From: Microtetraspora glauca
GTDB lineage: Bacteria; Actinomycetota; Actinomycetes; Streptosporangiales; Streptosporangiaceae
Direction of reading: 5' to 3'
NCBI GenBank assembly: GCA_001570385.1
Contig: BBYL01000013.1
Coordinates: 124,001-188,000, forward strand
DNA: 64,000 nt
Shown here in pieces: positions 53,499 to 62,516 of this stretch; positions within the stretch are counted from its first letter, which is position 1, and each line of letters begins with the position of its first letter. The notes beneath the pieces are model-generated. The model was given only the letters and a program-made list of their open reading frames with translations, did not search any database and was not told the origin of the DNA. Made by a program: the position numbers and the translations under genes.

Positions 53499-54191
53499 AT
53501 GGCGCACACGATCGACCGCGACACCGTACAGGACCTGCTGGCGAACCACCGAGCCCAGCTCGTCGAGGTGCTGCCCCTGGAGGAATACGAATGGGCGCAC
53601 CTCCCGGGCGCGGCGCACCTGCCGCTGAAGGGACTCGACGAGGAGTCGGCCACCTGGCTGGACGCATCGCGACCGGTGATCGTCTACTGCCATGACCGGA
53701 TGTGCGACATGAGCCCGCGCGCCGCCCGCCGCCTCGAACGGATCGGCTTCGACCGGGTCCTCGACTACGCCGAGGGCAAGATGGACTGGATCTCCGCCGG
53801 GCTGCCCTTCGAGGGGCACGCCGTCCTGGTCGCGCAGGCCGTCCGCCGCGACCCGGTGATCGCCTACCTCGACGACCGGGCCGACGAGGTCGCCGAACGG
53901 ATCATCGACGACCCGGCCGGACTCGCCGTGGTGGTCGACCGAGACCGCGTCGTCCAGGGCGTCATCGGCCCCGACGAGCTGAAGGGCGTGCCCCCTGGCG
54001 CGACCGCGGAGCACGCCATGCGCTTCGGCGTCACCACCGTACGGCTCAGCGAGGACATGGAACCCCTGGTCAGGCGGATGGACCGGGCCAAGATCCATCA
54101 GATGGTCGTGACCCTGCCCGACGGCAGGCTGGTCGGCCTGTTCGTCCTGGACGCCGTGAGATCCCCCGAATCCGAACCCGACCAGGGATAG
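53499..54191 (+). CDS. Rhodanese domain fused to CBS-like domain
   Basis: A 230-residue two-domain protein. Residues 1 to about 108 form a rhodanese ('LVEVLPLEEYEWAHLPGAAH', active loop 'VIVYCHDRMCDMSPRAARRL' with the catalytic Cys). The C-terminal half ('DPVIAYLDDRADEVAERIID', 'LAVVVDRDRVVQGVIGPDEL', 'IHQMVVTLPDGRLVGLFVLD') is a CBS pair that could bind an adenine nucleotide. Sulfur transfer under control of energy state is a plausible role. No sulfur-metabolism gene is adjacent. It converges with the serine hydrolase gene with 7 bp between. Confidence 0.88.
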   Translation: MAHTIDRDTVQDLLANHRAQLVEVLPLEEYEWAHLPGAAHLPLKGLDEESATWLDASRPVIVYCHDRMCDMSPRAARRLERIGFDRVLDYAEGKMDWISAGLPFEGHAVLVAQAVRRDPVIAYLDDRADEVAERIIDDPAGLAVVVDRDRVVQGVIGPDELKGVPPGATAEHAMRFGVTTVRLSEDMEPLVRRMDRAKIHQMVVTLPDGRLVGLFVLDAVRSPESEPDQG

Positions 54192-54198
54192 CCGATGA

Positions 54199-55305
54199 TC
54201 AGCTCGCCTGGAGCACCATCCGGGCGATCCGTTCGACGGTGGTGAAGTCGCCCGCCGAGACGCGGTTCTTCATCACGCCGACGCTGGTCCCTGTGGCGGT
54301 GTCCGCGAAGGCCGCGGTTCCGCCGCTGCCGCCCATCCCGAACAGGGTGGGCGCGTCGAGCGTCTCGGTCAGCCCGATCGAGAACCCCAGCCCCCAGGTG
54401 GCCGGGGCACCGGTGACCTCGTCCATGCCCGTCACCGCCGCCGAGGACAGCTCGCGCAGCCGGTCAGGGGAGACCAGCGTCCCGCCCAGCAGCGCGTCGT
54501 ACATGCGGGCCACCGCGCGGGCGGTCATCGTCGCGCCCGCCGGGATGTCGGAGCTCAGCACGTCGGCGCGGTTACTGAACGCGGCATCGGGAAGCGCCGC
54601 CATCGGAGCCGCCGTGTACCCGTCGACCACCCGGAAGAACGGGATCTCGGCCAGCATCTCGGCGGGGAGCTCCATGGCGGGCCCGGCGTCCTCGATCCTG
54701 GCCAACCGGCCGAGCTCGTCCCGCGGCACGCCGAAGAACAGCTCACCGGCCACACCGAGCGGGCCCGCCACGTCCTCGCGGAGCACCTGCGAGATCGTCC
54801 TGCCGGTCACCCGGCGTACGACCTCGCCGAGGACGTAGCCGTACGTCTGGGGGTGGTACCCGAACCGGGTGCCCGGCTCCCACCACGGCACGGCGGCGGC
54901 GATCGCGGCGCACATCGCGTCCCAGTCGCACAGGTCCTCCGGAGTGGTGCCGACGGGCACTCCCGGCACGCCGGTCGCGTGCGTCAGCGCGTGCCGTACG
55001 GTCGCCTTCTCCTTGCCGTGGGCGCCGAACTCCGGCCACACGTCCGCGATGGGCGTGTCGTAGTCGAGGACCCCACGCTCGGCGAGCACGTGGACGACGG
55101 TCGCGGTCACCCCCTTCCCCGTCGAGGTGGCGTAGACCGGGGTGCCGGACGTGAAGGCGCGGCCCGTCTCCGGGTCGGCGACGCCCGCCACGGCGTCGAC
55201 CAGGAGCAGGCCGCGCCGGTAGACGGCGACCTGCACCCCACGCTCGGCTCCTGACTCGACGAGCTCGTCGATGACGGCCTGCACGTCCCGCTGAAGATCG
55301 GTCAT
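54199..55305 (-). CDS. Cytosolic serine hydrolase (EstB-like beta-lactamase-fold esterase)
   Basis: A 368-residue beta-lactamase-fold protein without signal peptide, starting at ATG 55305 behind GAGAGAGGA. The nucleophile motif is S-T-G-K in 'YATSTGKGVTATVVHVLAER'. The Tyr motif is Y-H-P in 'FGYHPQTYGYVLGEVV'. The third motif region is 'FGMGGSGGTAAFADT'. Lack of export and these residues point to an EstB-type carboxylesterase rather than a beta-lactamase. The third member of this fold in the window. It is followed upstream by an ECF sigma gene. Confidence 0.9.
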   Translation of the reverse strand: MTDLQRDVQAVIDELVESGAERGVQVAVYRRGLLLVDAVAGVADPETGRAFTSGTPVYATSTGKGVTATVVHVLAERGVLDYDTPIADVWPEFGAHGKEKATVRHALTHATGVPGVPVGTTPEDLCDWDAMCAAIAAAVPWWEPGTRFGYHPQTYGYVLGEVVRRVTGRTISQVLREDVAGPLGVAGELFFGVPRDELGRLARIEDAGPAMELPAEMLAEIPFFRVVDGYTAAPMAALPDAAFSNRADVLSSDIPAGATMTARAVARMYDALLGGTLVSPDRLRELSSAAVTGMDEVTGAPATWGLGFSIGLTETLDAPTLFGMGGSGGTAAFADTATGTSVGVMKNRVSAGDFTTVERIARMVLQAS

Positions 55306-55372
55306 GGTGGTTTCCTCTCTCGATGACTCCCTCATGAGACGAGGGGAGCGCGAAAAAGGAATCGGTCGCGCC

Positions 55373-56329
55373 TCAGAGCGAGGCCGGAAGGCCGAACCGT
55401 GCGGCCATCTCGCCCCCGTACGTCGTGATCTGGGTCACCAGACCGCCCTCGACCCGCAGGACACCCAGCCAGGAAGGCGAAAAGACGGATTCGCCGGGCT
55501 TGCGGAGATACGCGGCGGCGGCGGGCTGCCGGTTCGCCCAGGCAGGGAGAAGCCGCCAGTCGCCCCACGCCTCCGGGCCCACCATCGCGGGTGTCCACGA
55601 CGCCAGGAACGCCTCCCGTCCCAGGATCCAGATCGGCTCGGGCGGCATCGTCTGCCACACGTCGGCCCGGAGCACCGTCGCGAGCACGGACGGATCGGCC
55701 TGCTCGACCGCCTCGATGTAACGCTGCAGGACGGCGCGCTCCTCGCTGGTGGGCTCGGTGGAGGCGCCCCACTCCAGCCGCCGCTCCGGCAGGTGCTCCT
55801 TGACCGTCGGCCTGGCCCGCTGCAGCGCGCTCTTCACCGCCGCGACGGTCAGGTCCAGCGACTCGGCGGTCTCCTGCGCCGACCAGCCGAGCACATCGCG
55901 CAGGATCAGTACGGCGCGCTGCCGGGGCGGCAGATGCTGGATCGCGACCAGGAAGGCGAGCTCGATCGTCTCGCGGTCGATCACCACGTCGGCCGTGTCC
56001 AGCAGCACATCAGGGTACGGCTGGAGCCACGGCACCGCGTCCGAGGCCGGCACGTCGAGCCCGGGATCGGACACGACCGGCGCCGAGCGCGGCTGCGGCT
56101 GCCGGGGATGCGCCCTGAGGTGGTCCAGGCAGGTGTTGGTGGCGATCCGGTACAGCCAGGCGCGCAGGCCGGATTCGTCCCGCAGGGTGTCCCGTCCGCG
56201 CCAGGCCCGCAGGAACGTCTCCTGCACCAGATCCTCGGCCTCGTCGAAGGAGCCGAGCATCCGATAGCAGTGCACGTGCAGCTCACGCCGATGCTCGTCG
56301 ATCCGCGTGCCGAACCCGTCCACGGCCAT
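55373..56329 (-). CDS. ECF sigma factor with SnoaL-like C-terminal domain
   Basis: A 318-residue extracytoplasmic-function sigma factor starting at ATG 56329. Region 2 is 'HCYRMLGSFDEAEDLVQETF' with 'LRAWLYRIATNTCLDHLR'. Region 4 is 'LPPRQRAVLILRDVLGWSAQ' and 'ETAESLDLTVAAVKSALQRA'. A SnoaL-like regulatory domain (about 215-318; 'ILGREAFLASWTPAMVGPEA', 'VFSPSWLGVLRVEGGLVTQI') follows. Long C-terminal extensions of this kind replace an anti-sigma factor. It is intact, unlike the ECF41 relic at 17 kb. It is in the same orientation as the esterase and 67 bp upstream of it, so it may drive it. Confidence 0.92.
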   Translation of the reverse strand: MAVDGFGTRIDEHRRELHVHCYRMLGSFDEAEDLVQETFLRAWRGRDTLRDESGLRAWLYRIATNTCLDHLRAHPRQPQPRSAPVVSDPGLDVPASDAVPWLQPYPDVLLDTADVVIDRETIELAFLVAIQHLPPRQRAVLILRDVLGWSAQETAESLDLTVAAVKSALQRARPTVKEHLPERRLEWGASTEPTSEERAVLQRYIEAVEQADPSVLATVLRADVWQTMPPEPIWILGREAFLASWTPAMVGPEAWGDWRLLPAWANRQPAAAAYLRKPGESVFSPSWLGVLRVEGGLVTQITTYGGEMAARFGLPASL

Positions 56330-56489
56330 CCCTCGATCCGTTCCCACCCGCACAACGATCCCCCGAGTCAACCAGGTTCGTACGGTTCGCGCGGGATGTG
56401 ACGGAGATCGGGCGGTGGCCGGCGCCGCGCGGCGGGCCTCCGGCACGATCATCGGGGCCGGCGACTCGCCGGCCCCGCCGCGCGGCTGA

Positions 56490-56927
56490 TCAGTCGAGGC
56501 AGAACTCGTTGCCCTCGGGGTCGGCCATGATGATGTGACCGGCGCCGAGTGGGGGAGCGGGCTCATAGCGCCGGAGCCGGGTGGCGCCGTGGGAGACGAG
56601 CCGCTCGGCCTCCGCCTCCATGGCCGCCATCCGCGCGTCGCCCACGAGGCCGGGGGCGGCCCGCACGTCGAGGTGCACGCGGTTCTTGGCCTGCTTGCCC
56701 TCCGGCACCCGCTGGAAGAACAGCCGCGGCCCGGAGCCCTCGGGGTCGACCACCGCCGAGGCGTCGTTGCGGCTCTCGGGCGGCACGCCCATCGCCTCCA
56801 GGGCCTGCTCCCACGACTCGAACCCCTCGGGCGGGTCCTGCAGCCGATAGCCGAGGGCCTCGGCCCAGAACGCCGCCAACCCGGCCGGGTCGGCGCAGTC
56901 AAAGGTGATCTGCACGTCGCGGGCCAT
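56490..56927 (-). CDS. VOC-family (glyoxalase/bleomycin-resistance fold) protein
   Basis: A 145-residue VOC protein. 'VQITFDCADPAGLAAFWAEA' opens the fold. 'GPRLFFQRVPEGKQAKNRVH' and 'LDVRAAPG' supply one metal side, and 'MADPEGNEFCLD' the other (Glu ligand). The pattern resembles actinomycete VOC proteins that often neighbour WYL regulators. The substrate is unknown. It is divergent from the WYL regulator, with a 26-residue reading frame just upstream. Confidence 0.9.
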   Translation of the reverse strand: MARDVQITFDCADPAGLAAFWAEALGYRLQDPPEGFESWEQALEAMGVPPESRNDASAVVDPEGSGPRLFFQRVPEGKQAKNRVHLDVRAAPGLVGDARMAAMEAEAERLVSHGATRLRRYEPAPPLGAGHIIMADPEGNEFCLD

Positions 56928-56928
56928 C

Positions 56929-57009
56929 TCAGCTCGCCTCCCGCCGGGTCTGCTGGTGGGTGTGCGGGTGGAGGTCGCGGAGCACGGGGCTCCAGGTCTG
57001 GTCGGTCAT
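56929..57009 (-). CDS. Possible 26-aa leader peptide before VOC gene
   Basis: ATG 57009 opens a 26-residue frame ('MTDQTWSPVLRDLHPHTHQQ' then 'TRREAS') that stops 2 bases before the VOC start. It is His/Arg-rich, with no homologue I recognise. It may be a coupled leader peptide or the residue of a deleted gene. Support is the tight spacing only. Confidence 0.35.
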   Translation of the reverse strand: MTDQTWSPVLRDLHPHTHQQTRREAS

Positions 57010-57040
57010 GGTGTCCACCCTGCCGCATATAGCGGACAGG

Positions 57041-57065
57041 ATCGTTCCGCGATCTGTGGAACGAT
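57041..57065. promoter_or_regulatory. Inverted repeat between VOC and WYL genes
   Basis: ATCGTTCC (57041-57048) and GGAACGAT (57058-57065) are perfect complements 9 bp apart, ending 6 bp before the GTG of the WYL gene. It is the likely binding site of that regulator, serving both divergent promoters. Confidence 0.75.
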
Positions 57066-57071
57066 GAGCGC

Positions 57072-58031
57072 GTGACAGTCGAGGCGACGACCGAGCGGGT
57101 GCTGCGGTTACTGGCGCTGCTGCAGCACCGGCCGTCCTGGACCGCCGCCGAGCTCGCCGCCGAACTGGGGGTCACCGACCGCTCGGTGCGCCGCGACGTG
57201 GAGCGGCTGCGCGCGCTCGGCTACCCCGTGCACGCGACGGCGGGCGTCGGCGGCGGCTACCAGCTCGGCGCGGGCACCCGGCTGCCGCCGCTGCTCCTCG
57301 ACGACGAGGAGGCGATCGCGACGGCGGTGTCCCTGCGGCTGGCGTCGGGGGGCACGGTCGCCGGGGCGGGCGAGGCGGCATTGCGGGCGCTCGCGAAGCT
57401 CGACCAGGTGATGCCGCCCCGGCTGCGCGCCGAGGTGCGGGCGGTGTACGGCGCCACCGAGACCCTGCTCGGCCCCGGAGTCGAGATCGACGCGGAGCTG
57501 CTGGTGACACTCGCGCGGGCCTGTCGCGACGCCGTACGGGTGCGGTTCCGGTACGCCGGCCGCGACGGCGGGGAGCGCGAGCGCACGGTCGAGCCGGTAC
57601 GGATGGTCGCCACCGGCCGCCGCTGGTACCTGATGGCCTGGGACGTCGACCGCGACGACTGGCGCACCTTCCGGCTGGACCGGATGCGCGAGGTGGCGGC
57701 GACGACCTGGCGCTTCCGGGCGAGGGAGCATCCGGACCCGGTCGCCTACGTGCAGCGGTCCGTGACCGAGGCGCCGTACCGGTATCTCGCCCGGGTGCGG
57801 GTGCACGCCCGGCCCGATCGGGTTCGGGGGCTGGTGCCGCCCCAGGTGGGGCGCGTCGAGGATGATCGCGACGGGTGGTGCGTGCTCGTCGTCGGCGGGG
57901 AGGACCTGGACCGGATCGCCGTGCACGTGGCCCGGCTGGGCTTCGAGGCTGAGGTGCTGGAGCCTCCGGAGCTGCGGGAGGCCGCCGCCCTGCTCGCCCG
58001 CCGCCTCGCGGCGATGGCCGGGACCGGCTGA
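57072..58031 (+). CDS. YafY-type WYL-domain transcriptional regulator
   Basis: A 319-residue regulator starting at GTG 57072. The winged HTH_11 domain is 'ERVLRLLALLQHRPSWTAAE' and 'LAAELGVTDRSVRRDVERLR'. The WYL ligand domain (about 135-220) has 'EPVRMVATGRRWYLMAWDVD' with W-Y-L, and the C-terminal WCX region ends 'REAAALLARRLAAMAGTG'. WYL proteins sense nucleotides, ssDNA or small molecules and regulate the gene they face. Here that is the VOC gene. Confidence 0.93.
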   Translation: MTVEATTERVLRLLALLQHRPSWTAAELAAELGVTDRSVRRDVERLRALGYPVHATAGVGGGYQLGAGTRLPPLLLDDEEAIATAVSLRLASGGTVAGAGEAALRALAKLDQVMPPRLRAEVRAVYGATETLLGPGVEIDAELLVTLARACRDAVRVRFRYAGRDGGERERTVEPVRMVATGRRWYLMAWDVDRDDWRTFRLDRMREVAATTWRFRAREHPDPVAYVQRSVTEAPYRYLARVRVHARPDRVRGLVPPQVGRVEDDRDGWCVLVVGGEDLDRIAVHVARLGFEAEVLEPPELREAAALLARRLAAMAGTG

Positions 58032-58081
58032 CGGACCCGGTCAGCCCGTGCTCGACACCGTGCCTTCTGAATGATCAACGA

Positions 58082-58128
58082 TGGTGGGGCTACCAGGACT
58101 TGAACCTGGGACCTCTTCCTTATCAGGG
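58082..58128 (-). repeat. tRNA-Ile 3'-part copy (attachment-site repeat A)
   Basis: 47 bp identical to 63879-63925, covering CCA, acceptor and T arms and the anticodon arm of tRNA-Ile(GAT) up to CTTATCAGGG in the anticodon loop. The sequence then diverges into the alpha/beta hydrolase 3' end. It is the left boundary of a tRNA-Ile island. Confidence 0.92.
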
Positions 58129-58165
58129 GCTGCCGGAAGCGGCCCACGCGGCTCGAGTGGGCGGG

Positions 58166-58891
58166 TCAGCCGAGCTTGAGCAGCAGTTCGGTGAGCTCGG
58201 CCGGCATGGTGATCATGCAGTCGTGGCCCGTCTCCAGTTCCCACACCTGTGCCGGGCTGCCGTTGGGCTGTATCTCTGGGACGGGCCGCCGCTTGATGCC
58301 CTCCGGTACGCCGGCGACGCAGTGAATGTGCGTCCGCGGAATCGTGCGCACGGCCGGGTTGTCCAGCCGGACCGGTTGCCGGAGGCAGAGCACCGGCTGA
58401 TCCGACAACATCGTCCGCAACCACGCCACGTCCGCCGGGTCGGTGACCCCGAACAGGCCCAGGGGCGGCGGCAACTCGGGCATCGGCGGGATCCGCCAGC
58501 CGACCTCGGACTCCGCGGCGCGGTCGATGAGGGCCTGGGTCACGGGATGCACCTCGACCGCGCTCTCGCCGTCCTCCGGGACCATCGCGTCGAGATAGAC
58601 CAGATGGGCGATCCGATCCGGGATCCGGTTGGCGGCGGACGAGATGACCAGCCCGGCGTAGCTGTGGCCCACCAGGATCACGTCGGTGAGGTCCTCCTCG
58701 TTGATCAGCCTGACGATGTCGTCGACGTGCGTGTCCAGCCCTACCTCGGGGCCGAGCAGATGCGCCTTGTCGCCGTAGCCGGTCAGCGACGGCGCGACCA
58801 CCCGATGCCCGGCCGATGCCAGCAACGGGACCACCCGCTCCCAGCATTGCCCGCTGTGCCAGGCCCCGTGTACGAGCAAAAATGTTGACAT
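58166..58891 (-). CDS. Alpha/beta hydrolase (esterase, salicylate-esterase-like)
   Basis: A 241-residue alpha/beta hydrolase starting at ATG 58891. The oxyanion region is 'FLLVHGAWHSGQCWERVVPL'. The nucleophile elbow is 'ILVGHSYAGLVISSAANR' (G-H-S-Y-A-G). The acid is probably the Asp in 'HLVYLDAMVPEDGES' and the base the His in 'WELETGHDCMITMPAELTEL'. The overall pattern matches AB hydrolase 6 / methylesterase-like proteins. It is divergent from the MmyB-type XRE regulator (160 bp), which may control it. The gene begins the island cargo next to the tRNA-Ile copy at 58.1 kb. Confidence 0.92.
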   Translation of the reverse strand: MSTFLLVHGAWHSGQCWERVVPLLASAGHRVVAPSLTGYGDKAHLLGPEVGLDTHVDDIVRLINEEDLTDVILVGHSYAGLVISSAANRIPDRIAHLVYLDAMVPEDGESAVEVHPVTQALIDRAAESEVGWRIPPMPELPPPLGLFGVTDPADVAWLRTMLSDQPVLCLRQPVRLDNPAVRTIPRTHIHCVAGVPEGIKRRPVPEIQPNGSPAQVWELETGHDCMITMPAELTELLLKLG

Positions 58892-59051
58892 GGTGTAGCT
58901 CCTTGTTTGCGGAAGGGACCACCAGCCGATTTCCCCAGCGTTCGTCCCGGAAGCGAGGTTTCCGCTCACCCGCTGACAGAGCCAGAGCCCCCGCGATCCT
59001 GGGGGTGACAGGACCAGGCACGCACGAAAGTGCGCGAATTACAGTGGGGAC

Positions 59052-59915
59052 ATGAGGGACGAATCCAACCTTCTGGGCGATTACGTACGCGCCCGCCGGG
59101 AGCTCGTCACTCCTGAACAGGCCGGCATCCCCTCCGTGGGCGTACGGCGCGTGCCGGGCCTGCGCCGGGAGGAGGTCGCGATGCTCGCCGGCATCAGCGC
59201 CGACTACTACCTGCGCCTGGAACAGGGCCGCGACCGCAACCCCTCCGCGCAGGTCCTCGAGTCCCTCGCCCGCGTGCTGCTGCTCGACGATGACGCGACG
59301 GCCTACCTGCTACGCCTCGGGGCGGGAAAACCCCGGCGGCGACGGCGACCCCGGAAGGAAACCGTCCCCCCCGGCGTCGCCAAGCTCGTCGTCACGCTCC
59401 CGCTCCCCGCGTACGTGGAGGGCCGCTACTTCGATGTCCTCGCCGCCAACGCGCTGGCGACCGCTCTGTCGCCGCGACTCGTGGCGGGGGGCAACCGCCT
59501 GCGGGACGTGTTCCTAGACCCCGCCGAGCAGGCCCTCTACCCGGACTGGGAGGACGCCGCGCAGGGCATGGTCGCCGGCTTCCGCGAGTCCGTCGGCACC
59601 GACACGGACGACCCCCGATTCATCGAACTCGTCGGCGAACTCTCCCTCGCCAGCCCTCGCTTCAGCAGGCTCTGGGCCCGCCACGACGTGAACACGTGCG
59701 AAGGCACACCCAAGCACATCGACCACCCCCAGGTCGGTGGCCTCTGGCTGAACCGGGAGAGATTGGGCGTCAGCGGCGCGACAGGTCAGACGCTCGTCGT
59801 CCTCCACCCGGACCCCGGCACCGACAGTGCCGACAAGCTGGCGCTCCTCGCGTACGTCGGCCGGCCCCGCCTGCCCCGCACCGGCGGGATGCCGTCGAGC
59901 AGCGGCATGGGCTGA
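59052..59915 (+). CDS. XRE regulator with MmyB-like ligand domain
   Basis: A 287-residue regulator. The HTH is 'LGDYVRARRELVTPEQAG' followed by the family phrase 'RRVPGLRREEVAMLAGISAD' and 'YYLRLEQGRDRNPSAQVLES'. The C-terminal MmyB-like PAS-type domain shows 'EGRYFDVLAANALATALSPR' and 'HPQVGGLWLNRERLGVSG' and 'HPDPGTDSADKLALLA'. MmyB-like proteins bind fatty-acid-like ligands. Such regulators are usually divergent from a small oxidoreductase or hydrolase, as here. It is the last intact gene before the tRNA-Ile copy at 60.1 kb. Confidence 0.93.
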   Translation: MRDESNLLGDYVRARRELVTPEQAGIPSVGVRRVPGLRREEVAMLAGISADYYLRLEQGRDRNPSAQVLESLARVLLLDDDATAYLLRLGAGKPRRRRRPRKETVPPGVAKLVVTLPLPAYVEGRYFDVLAANALATALSPRLVAGGNRLRDVFLDPAEQALYPDWEDAAQGMVAGFRESVGTDTDDPRFIELVGELSLASPRFSRLWARHDVNTCEGTPKHIDHPQVGGLWLNRERLGVSGATGQTLVVLHPDPGTDSADKLALLAYVGRPRLPRTGGMPSSSGMG

Positions 59916-60021
59916 GTGACATCGCCGCGGTTGCCGCCGGCGAGACCGACCGTCGATGCGAATTGATCTCTGTCACCTGGTCGGGGCCGACCCGCTGACG
60001 AATGGCCAACAAACGATCAAA

Positions 60022-60052
60022 AGGCCAGATCCCTGATCGTGGGACCTGGCCT
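60022..60052 (+). terminator. GGCC-type hairpin before tRNA-Ile copy B
   Basis: AGGCCAG-A-TCCC (60022-60033) and GGGA-C-CTGGCCT (60041-60052) form a 12-bp stem with one mismatch. It is the same class of hairpin as at 18.8, 30.9 and 63.8 kb, located 16 bp before the core. Confidence 0.75.
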
Positions 60053-60068
60053 CTGAGCTGATGCTTCG

Positions 60069-60230
60069 TGGTGGGGCTACCAGGACTTGAACCTGGGACC
60101 TCTTCCTCATCAGGCAACGACGACAGGCGACCGAACTGGCCTTCCTGACTTTTCACCTGCGGTGACTGTCCATCGCCGTCCATACGTGTCCAAGGTTGTC
60201 CGTCACCGTTGTCACGCAGTCCGTCACGCA
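60069..60230 (-). repeat. tRNA-Ile 3'-part copy B with possible arm motif
   Basis: 46 bp (60069-60114) equal to the tRNA-Ile core with one change (CTT to CTC before ATCAGG). The right side then reads CAACGACGACAGG, related to the 17.4-kb site. GTCACGCAGT-CCGTCACGCA (60211-60230) has two direct GTCACGCA units and resembles motifs near two other sites. I read it as core plus possible arm-type integrase sites. Confidence 0.7.
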
Positions 60231-60644
60231 CCAGACCTTTGTTCAGCTGGCTGCGGCCTCGCTGTGCATGTCAGATCATCGAGATCTGCTCCGTCATGGC
60301 GGGTGACCTTCGGTGACTGCCTGCCTTGTACGTTGAGCTGGGCTTTTAGCGTTCGCTGGTTCTCTTCGTTTCGCGCTGCTTTTCGCGCTTATGTGCCCTG
60401 ACTGTGCCCTGCCCTCGCTTCTTGTCAGTCAACGGCGATGGGTGTAGGAGCTGGTCTTATAGCGTCTCCACCTGCCGGGATCGTCTCCTTTCGTCCACAA
60501 GCGTCCATGGTTGTCCATCAATGCGCCGAGCGCATCCAACCGTCAGTCGCCGCACGCTGTCTAAACAGCCGGTTCGGGCGTGTGTGAGGTGTCGCTTTAA
60601 GTCGGTACAAGACGGACACAAGGGGTCATGATGATGATGGCGGC
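60231..60644. other. Region without a supported gene right of copy B
   Basis: About 400 bp of lower GC and no coding signal. It leads to the secreted-protein gene at 60645. No other feature is seen. Confidence 0.4.
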
Positions 60645-61217
60645 ATGAACCTCTCAAAGAGCCTGTTCCGGGTCCTCGTCGGGGCGGCCCTCCTGGGGCC
60701 GATCGTCGTCCCCGCCACCGCTGCCGCCGCCTCCGCCGAGACCGCCCCCTCGGTCCAGATCGTCCTTAACACGGTCACCTCCTGGCAGCCGTCGGAGAGC
60801 GTAGGTGACGACTTGTACGTGCGGATGGTCGGCCCCACTGCGTTCCCGATAATGCCCCGGGACGTCATTGTCTTCCCCAAGCAAGGGTCCCCAGGCGCGG
60901 ACGGCTGGTTTACGATGACGGCCAAGGCCAAGGACTGCTTCAGCACCGAGGGGGCTCCATGCCCGTCGGGCACTAACGCTATCGGGAATACAGCCGCAAG
61001 CGAGCTGAATACAAAGCCGGTGTTCTTGGCCATCGGCGGCTGGGCCTACATCGAAATCTGGGACTACGACATCTTCAGCGATCACGACCGCCTCGTCCGG
61101 GTGCCCATCAAGCTCGACCCCTTGACCAGCCCCGTGCAGACAAGGATACGCCTGGCCCAGGGCGCTGACTACGAGGTCGACTTCACACTGTTCCCCAGTT
61201 GGAAAGTGCCGTTTTGA
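60645..61217 (+). CDS. Secreted hypothetical protein, 190 aa
   Basis: A 190-residue exported protein with a clear signal peptide ('KSLFRVLVGAALLGPIVVPA', cleavage near AAAAS-AE). The mature part has two Cys in 'KDCFSTEGAPCPSG', probably a disulfide, and beta-rich text such as 'VFLAIGGWAYIEIWDYDIFS' and 'QTRIRLAQGADYEVDFTLF'. I recognise no family. The start is ATG 60645; no strong Shine-Dalgarno is seen. It may be element cargo. Confidence 0.7.
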   Translation: MNLSKSLFRVLVGAALLGPIVVPATAAAASAETAPSVQIVLNTVTSWQPSESVGDDLYVRMVGPTAFPIMPRDVIVFPKQGSPGADGWFTMTAKAKDCFSTEGAPCPSGTNAIGNTAASELNTKPVFLAIGGWAYIEIWDYDIFSDHDRLVRVPIKLDPLTSPVQTRIRLAQGADYEVDFTLFPSWKVPF

Positions 61218-61315
61218 CCATATTCACCGCCACTGTCAGAGCGTGTTTGAGAAGGGTCGATAGCGGTCTGCGCATCTCGCCGCCGTGACCACCGTCAGAT
61301 CGCGATCATGACTGG

Positions 61316-62154
61316 GTGCCCCGCGAACGTCGCTACCCCTCCGACCTGACCGACGCCCAATGGGCGCTGGTCGAGCCGCTGCTACCCGCGCCGAACACGG
61401 GAGGGAGGCCGGACAAGCACCCGCGCCTGGACATCGTGGACGCCATCTTGTATGTGGTGCGGACGGGTTGCGCCTGGCGGCAGTTGCCGGTCGACTTCCC
61501 GCCCTGGCAGACCGTGTACTGGTACTTCGTCCGCTGGGAAGAAGCCAAGGTCACCGAGCAGATGCTCACCGTGCTGCGGCGTCGGGTCCGGGCGGCGCAA
61601 GGGCGAGCCGAGGAACCAACGGCGGGCATCATCGACTCCCAGAGCGTCAAGGGCGCCGACACCGTCGGCCGCGGGTCCCGCGGCTACGACGCGGGAAAGA
61701 AGGTCAACGGCGTAAGCGGTTCATCGTCACCGACACCCTCGGATTGCTGCTGGTCGTCTGCGTGATGGCCGCCTCCGTCCAGGACCGCGATGGAGCCAAG
61801 ACCACTCTGCTCAGCATGTACCTGGTCACGCCGGTCCGGTACGTGTTCGCCGACGCCGGCTTCGCCGGGATGCTGGTGGACTGGACCCAGCGCGTGCTGC
61901 GGACCGTGCCGCATATCGTCCGCAAGGCCCCCGGGCAGATCGGGTTCGCGGTGATCGAGCGGCGGTGGGTCGTCGAACGGTCGCTGGCCTGGGTGACCAC
62001 CCACCGCCGCCTGGCCCGGGACTATGAGCGCCAGCCAGCCACAGCCGAGGCCATGATCCGATGGGCCGCGATCAGCGGTATGGCACGCCGTCTCGCGCGG
62101 GGAAGCGCCGCAACTCGTCAGCAGCGCATCACCCTCGCTCATCCAGCGGAGTAG
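61316..62154 (+). mobile_element. IS5-family transposase gene, broken by a frameshift
   Basis: The first frame (61316-61765) reads 'RRYPSDLTDAQWALVEPLLP', 'GCAWRQLPVDFPPWQTVYWY', 'AGIIDSQSVKGADT' (DDE Asp) and 'GYDAGKKVNG'. A one-base loss near 61715 then shifts the frame. The second continues to 62154: 'KRFIVTDTLGLLLVVCVMAA', 'YVFADAGFAGMLVDWTQRVL', 'IERRWVVERSLAWVTTHRRL' (DDE Glu). All catalytic parts survive at DNA level but in two frames. AGAGCGTGTTTGAGAAGGG at about 61237 resembles an IS5 left end. I found no matching right end, so the 3' end is probably lost. Programmed frameshifting is possible but unproven. Confidence 0.88.
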
Positions 62155-62516
62155 CTCTCACCAGACCCGCACCATCTGCCGGTACCGGCACGTCCCGGCT
62201 TTGTCAGGGCTGCTCCCGCCCTTCCCGGCACCACCCGGATCAGGCTGCCCCCCGGCTCCACCTCCCTGACACGATAGGACAGAGGCGGCGAAGGTCTTCA
62301 CTCCACAATCACAGCGCCTTGCTACGCCTGCAACCAGGCCAAGGCTGACCAGCTCCCGCAGACCTTCCTCCGTCCGAACGGCCTGGCTCCAGGTCTTCGC
62401 CCCCGTCCGCAGTCGCGGCCCGGCTTCCTCGCCCGCGTCCGCTCGGCTGTCGCGGCGGTCGTCGCCCGGCGTCCCCGTCTGATCGCGCGTCACCGCTCGT
62501 CGGTGGAGGTGGCCGC

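Noticed and set aside
58100-58888. A plus-strand frame beginning MNLGPLPYQG
   Set aside because: Its start lies inside the tRNA-Ile copy and it runs antisense to the alpha/beta hydrolase. The same false start occurs at every copy of the tRNA.
61690-61740. Programmed frameshift in the IS5 transposase
   Set aside because: The switch coincides with loss of one C in a codon conserved in the family (N-G-R-K), and the right end of the IS is missing. A plain indel is the simpler reading, though slippage is not excluded.
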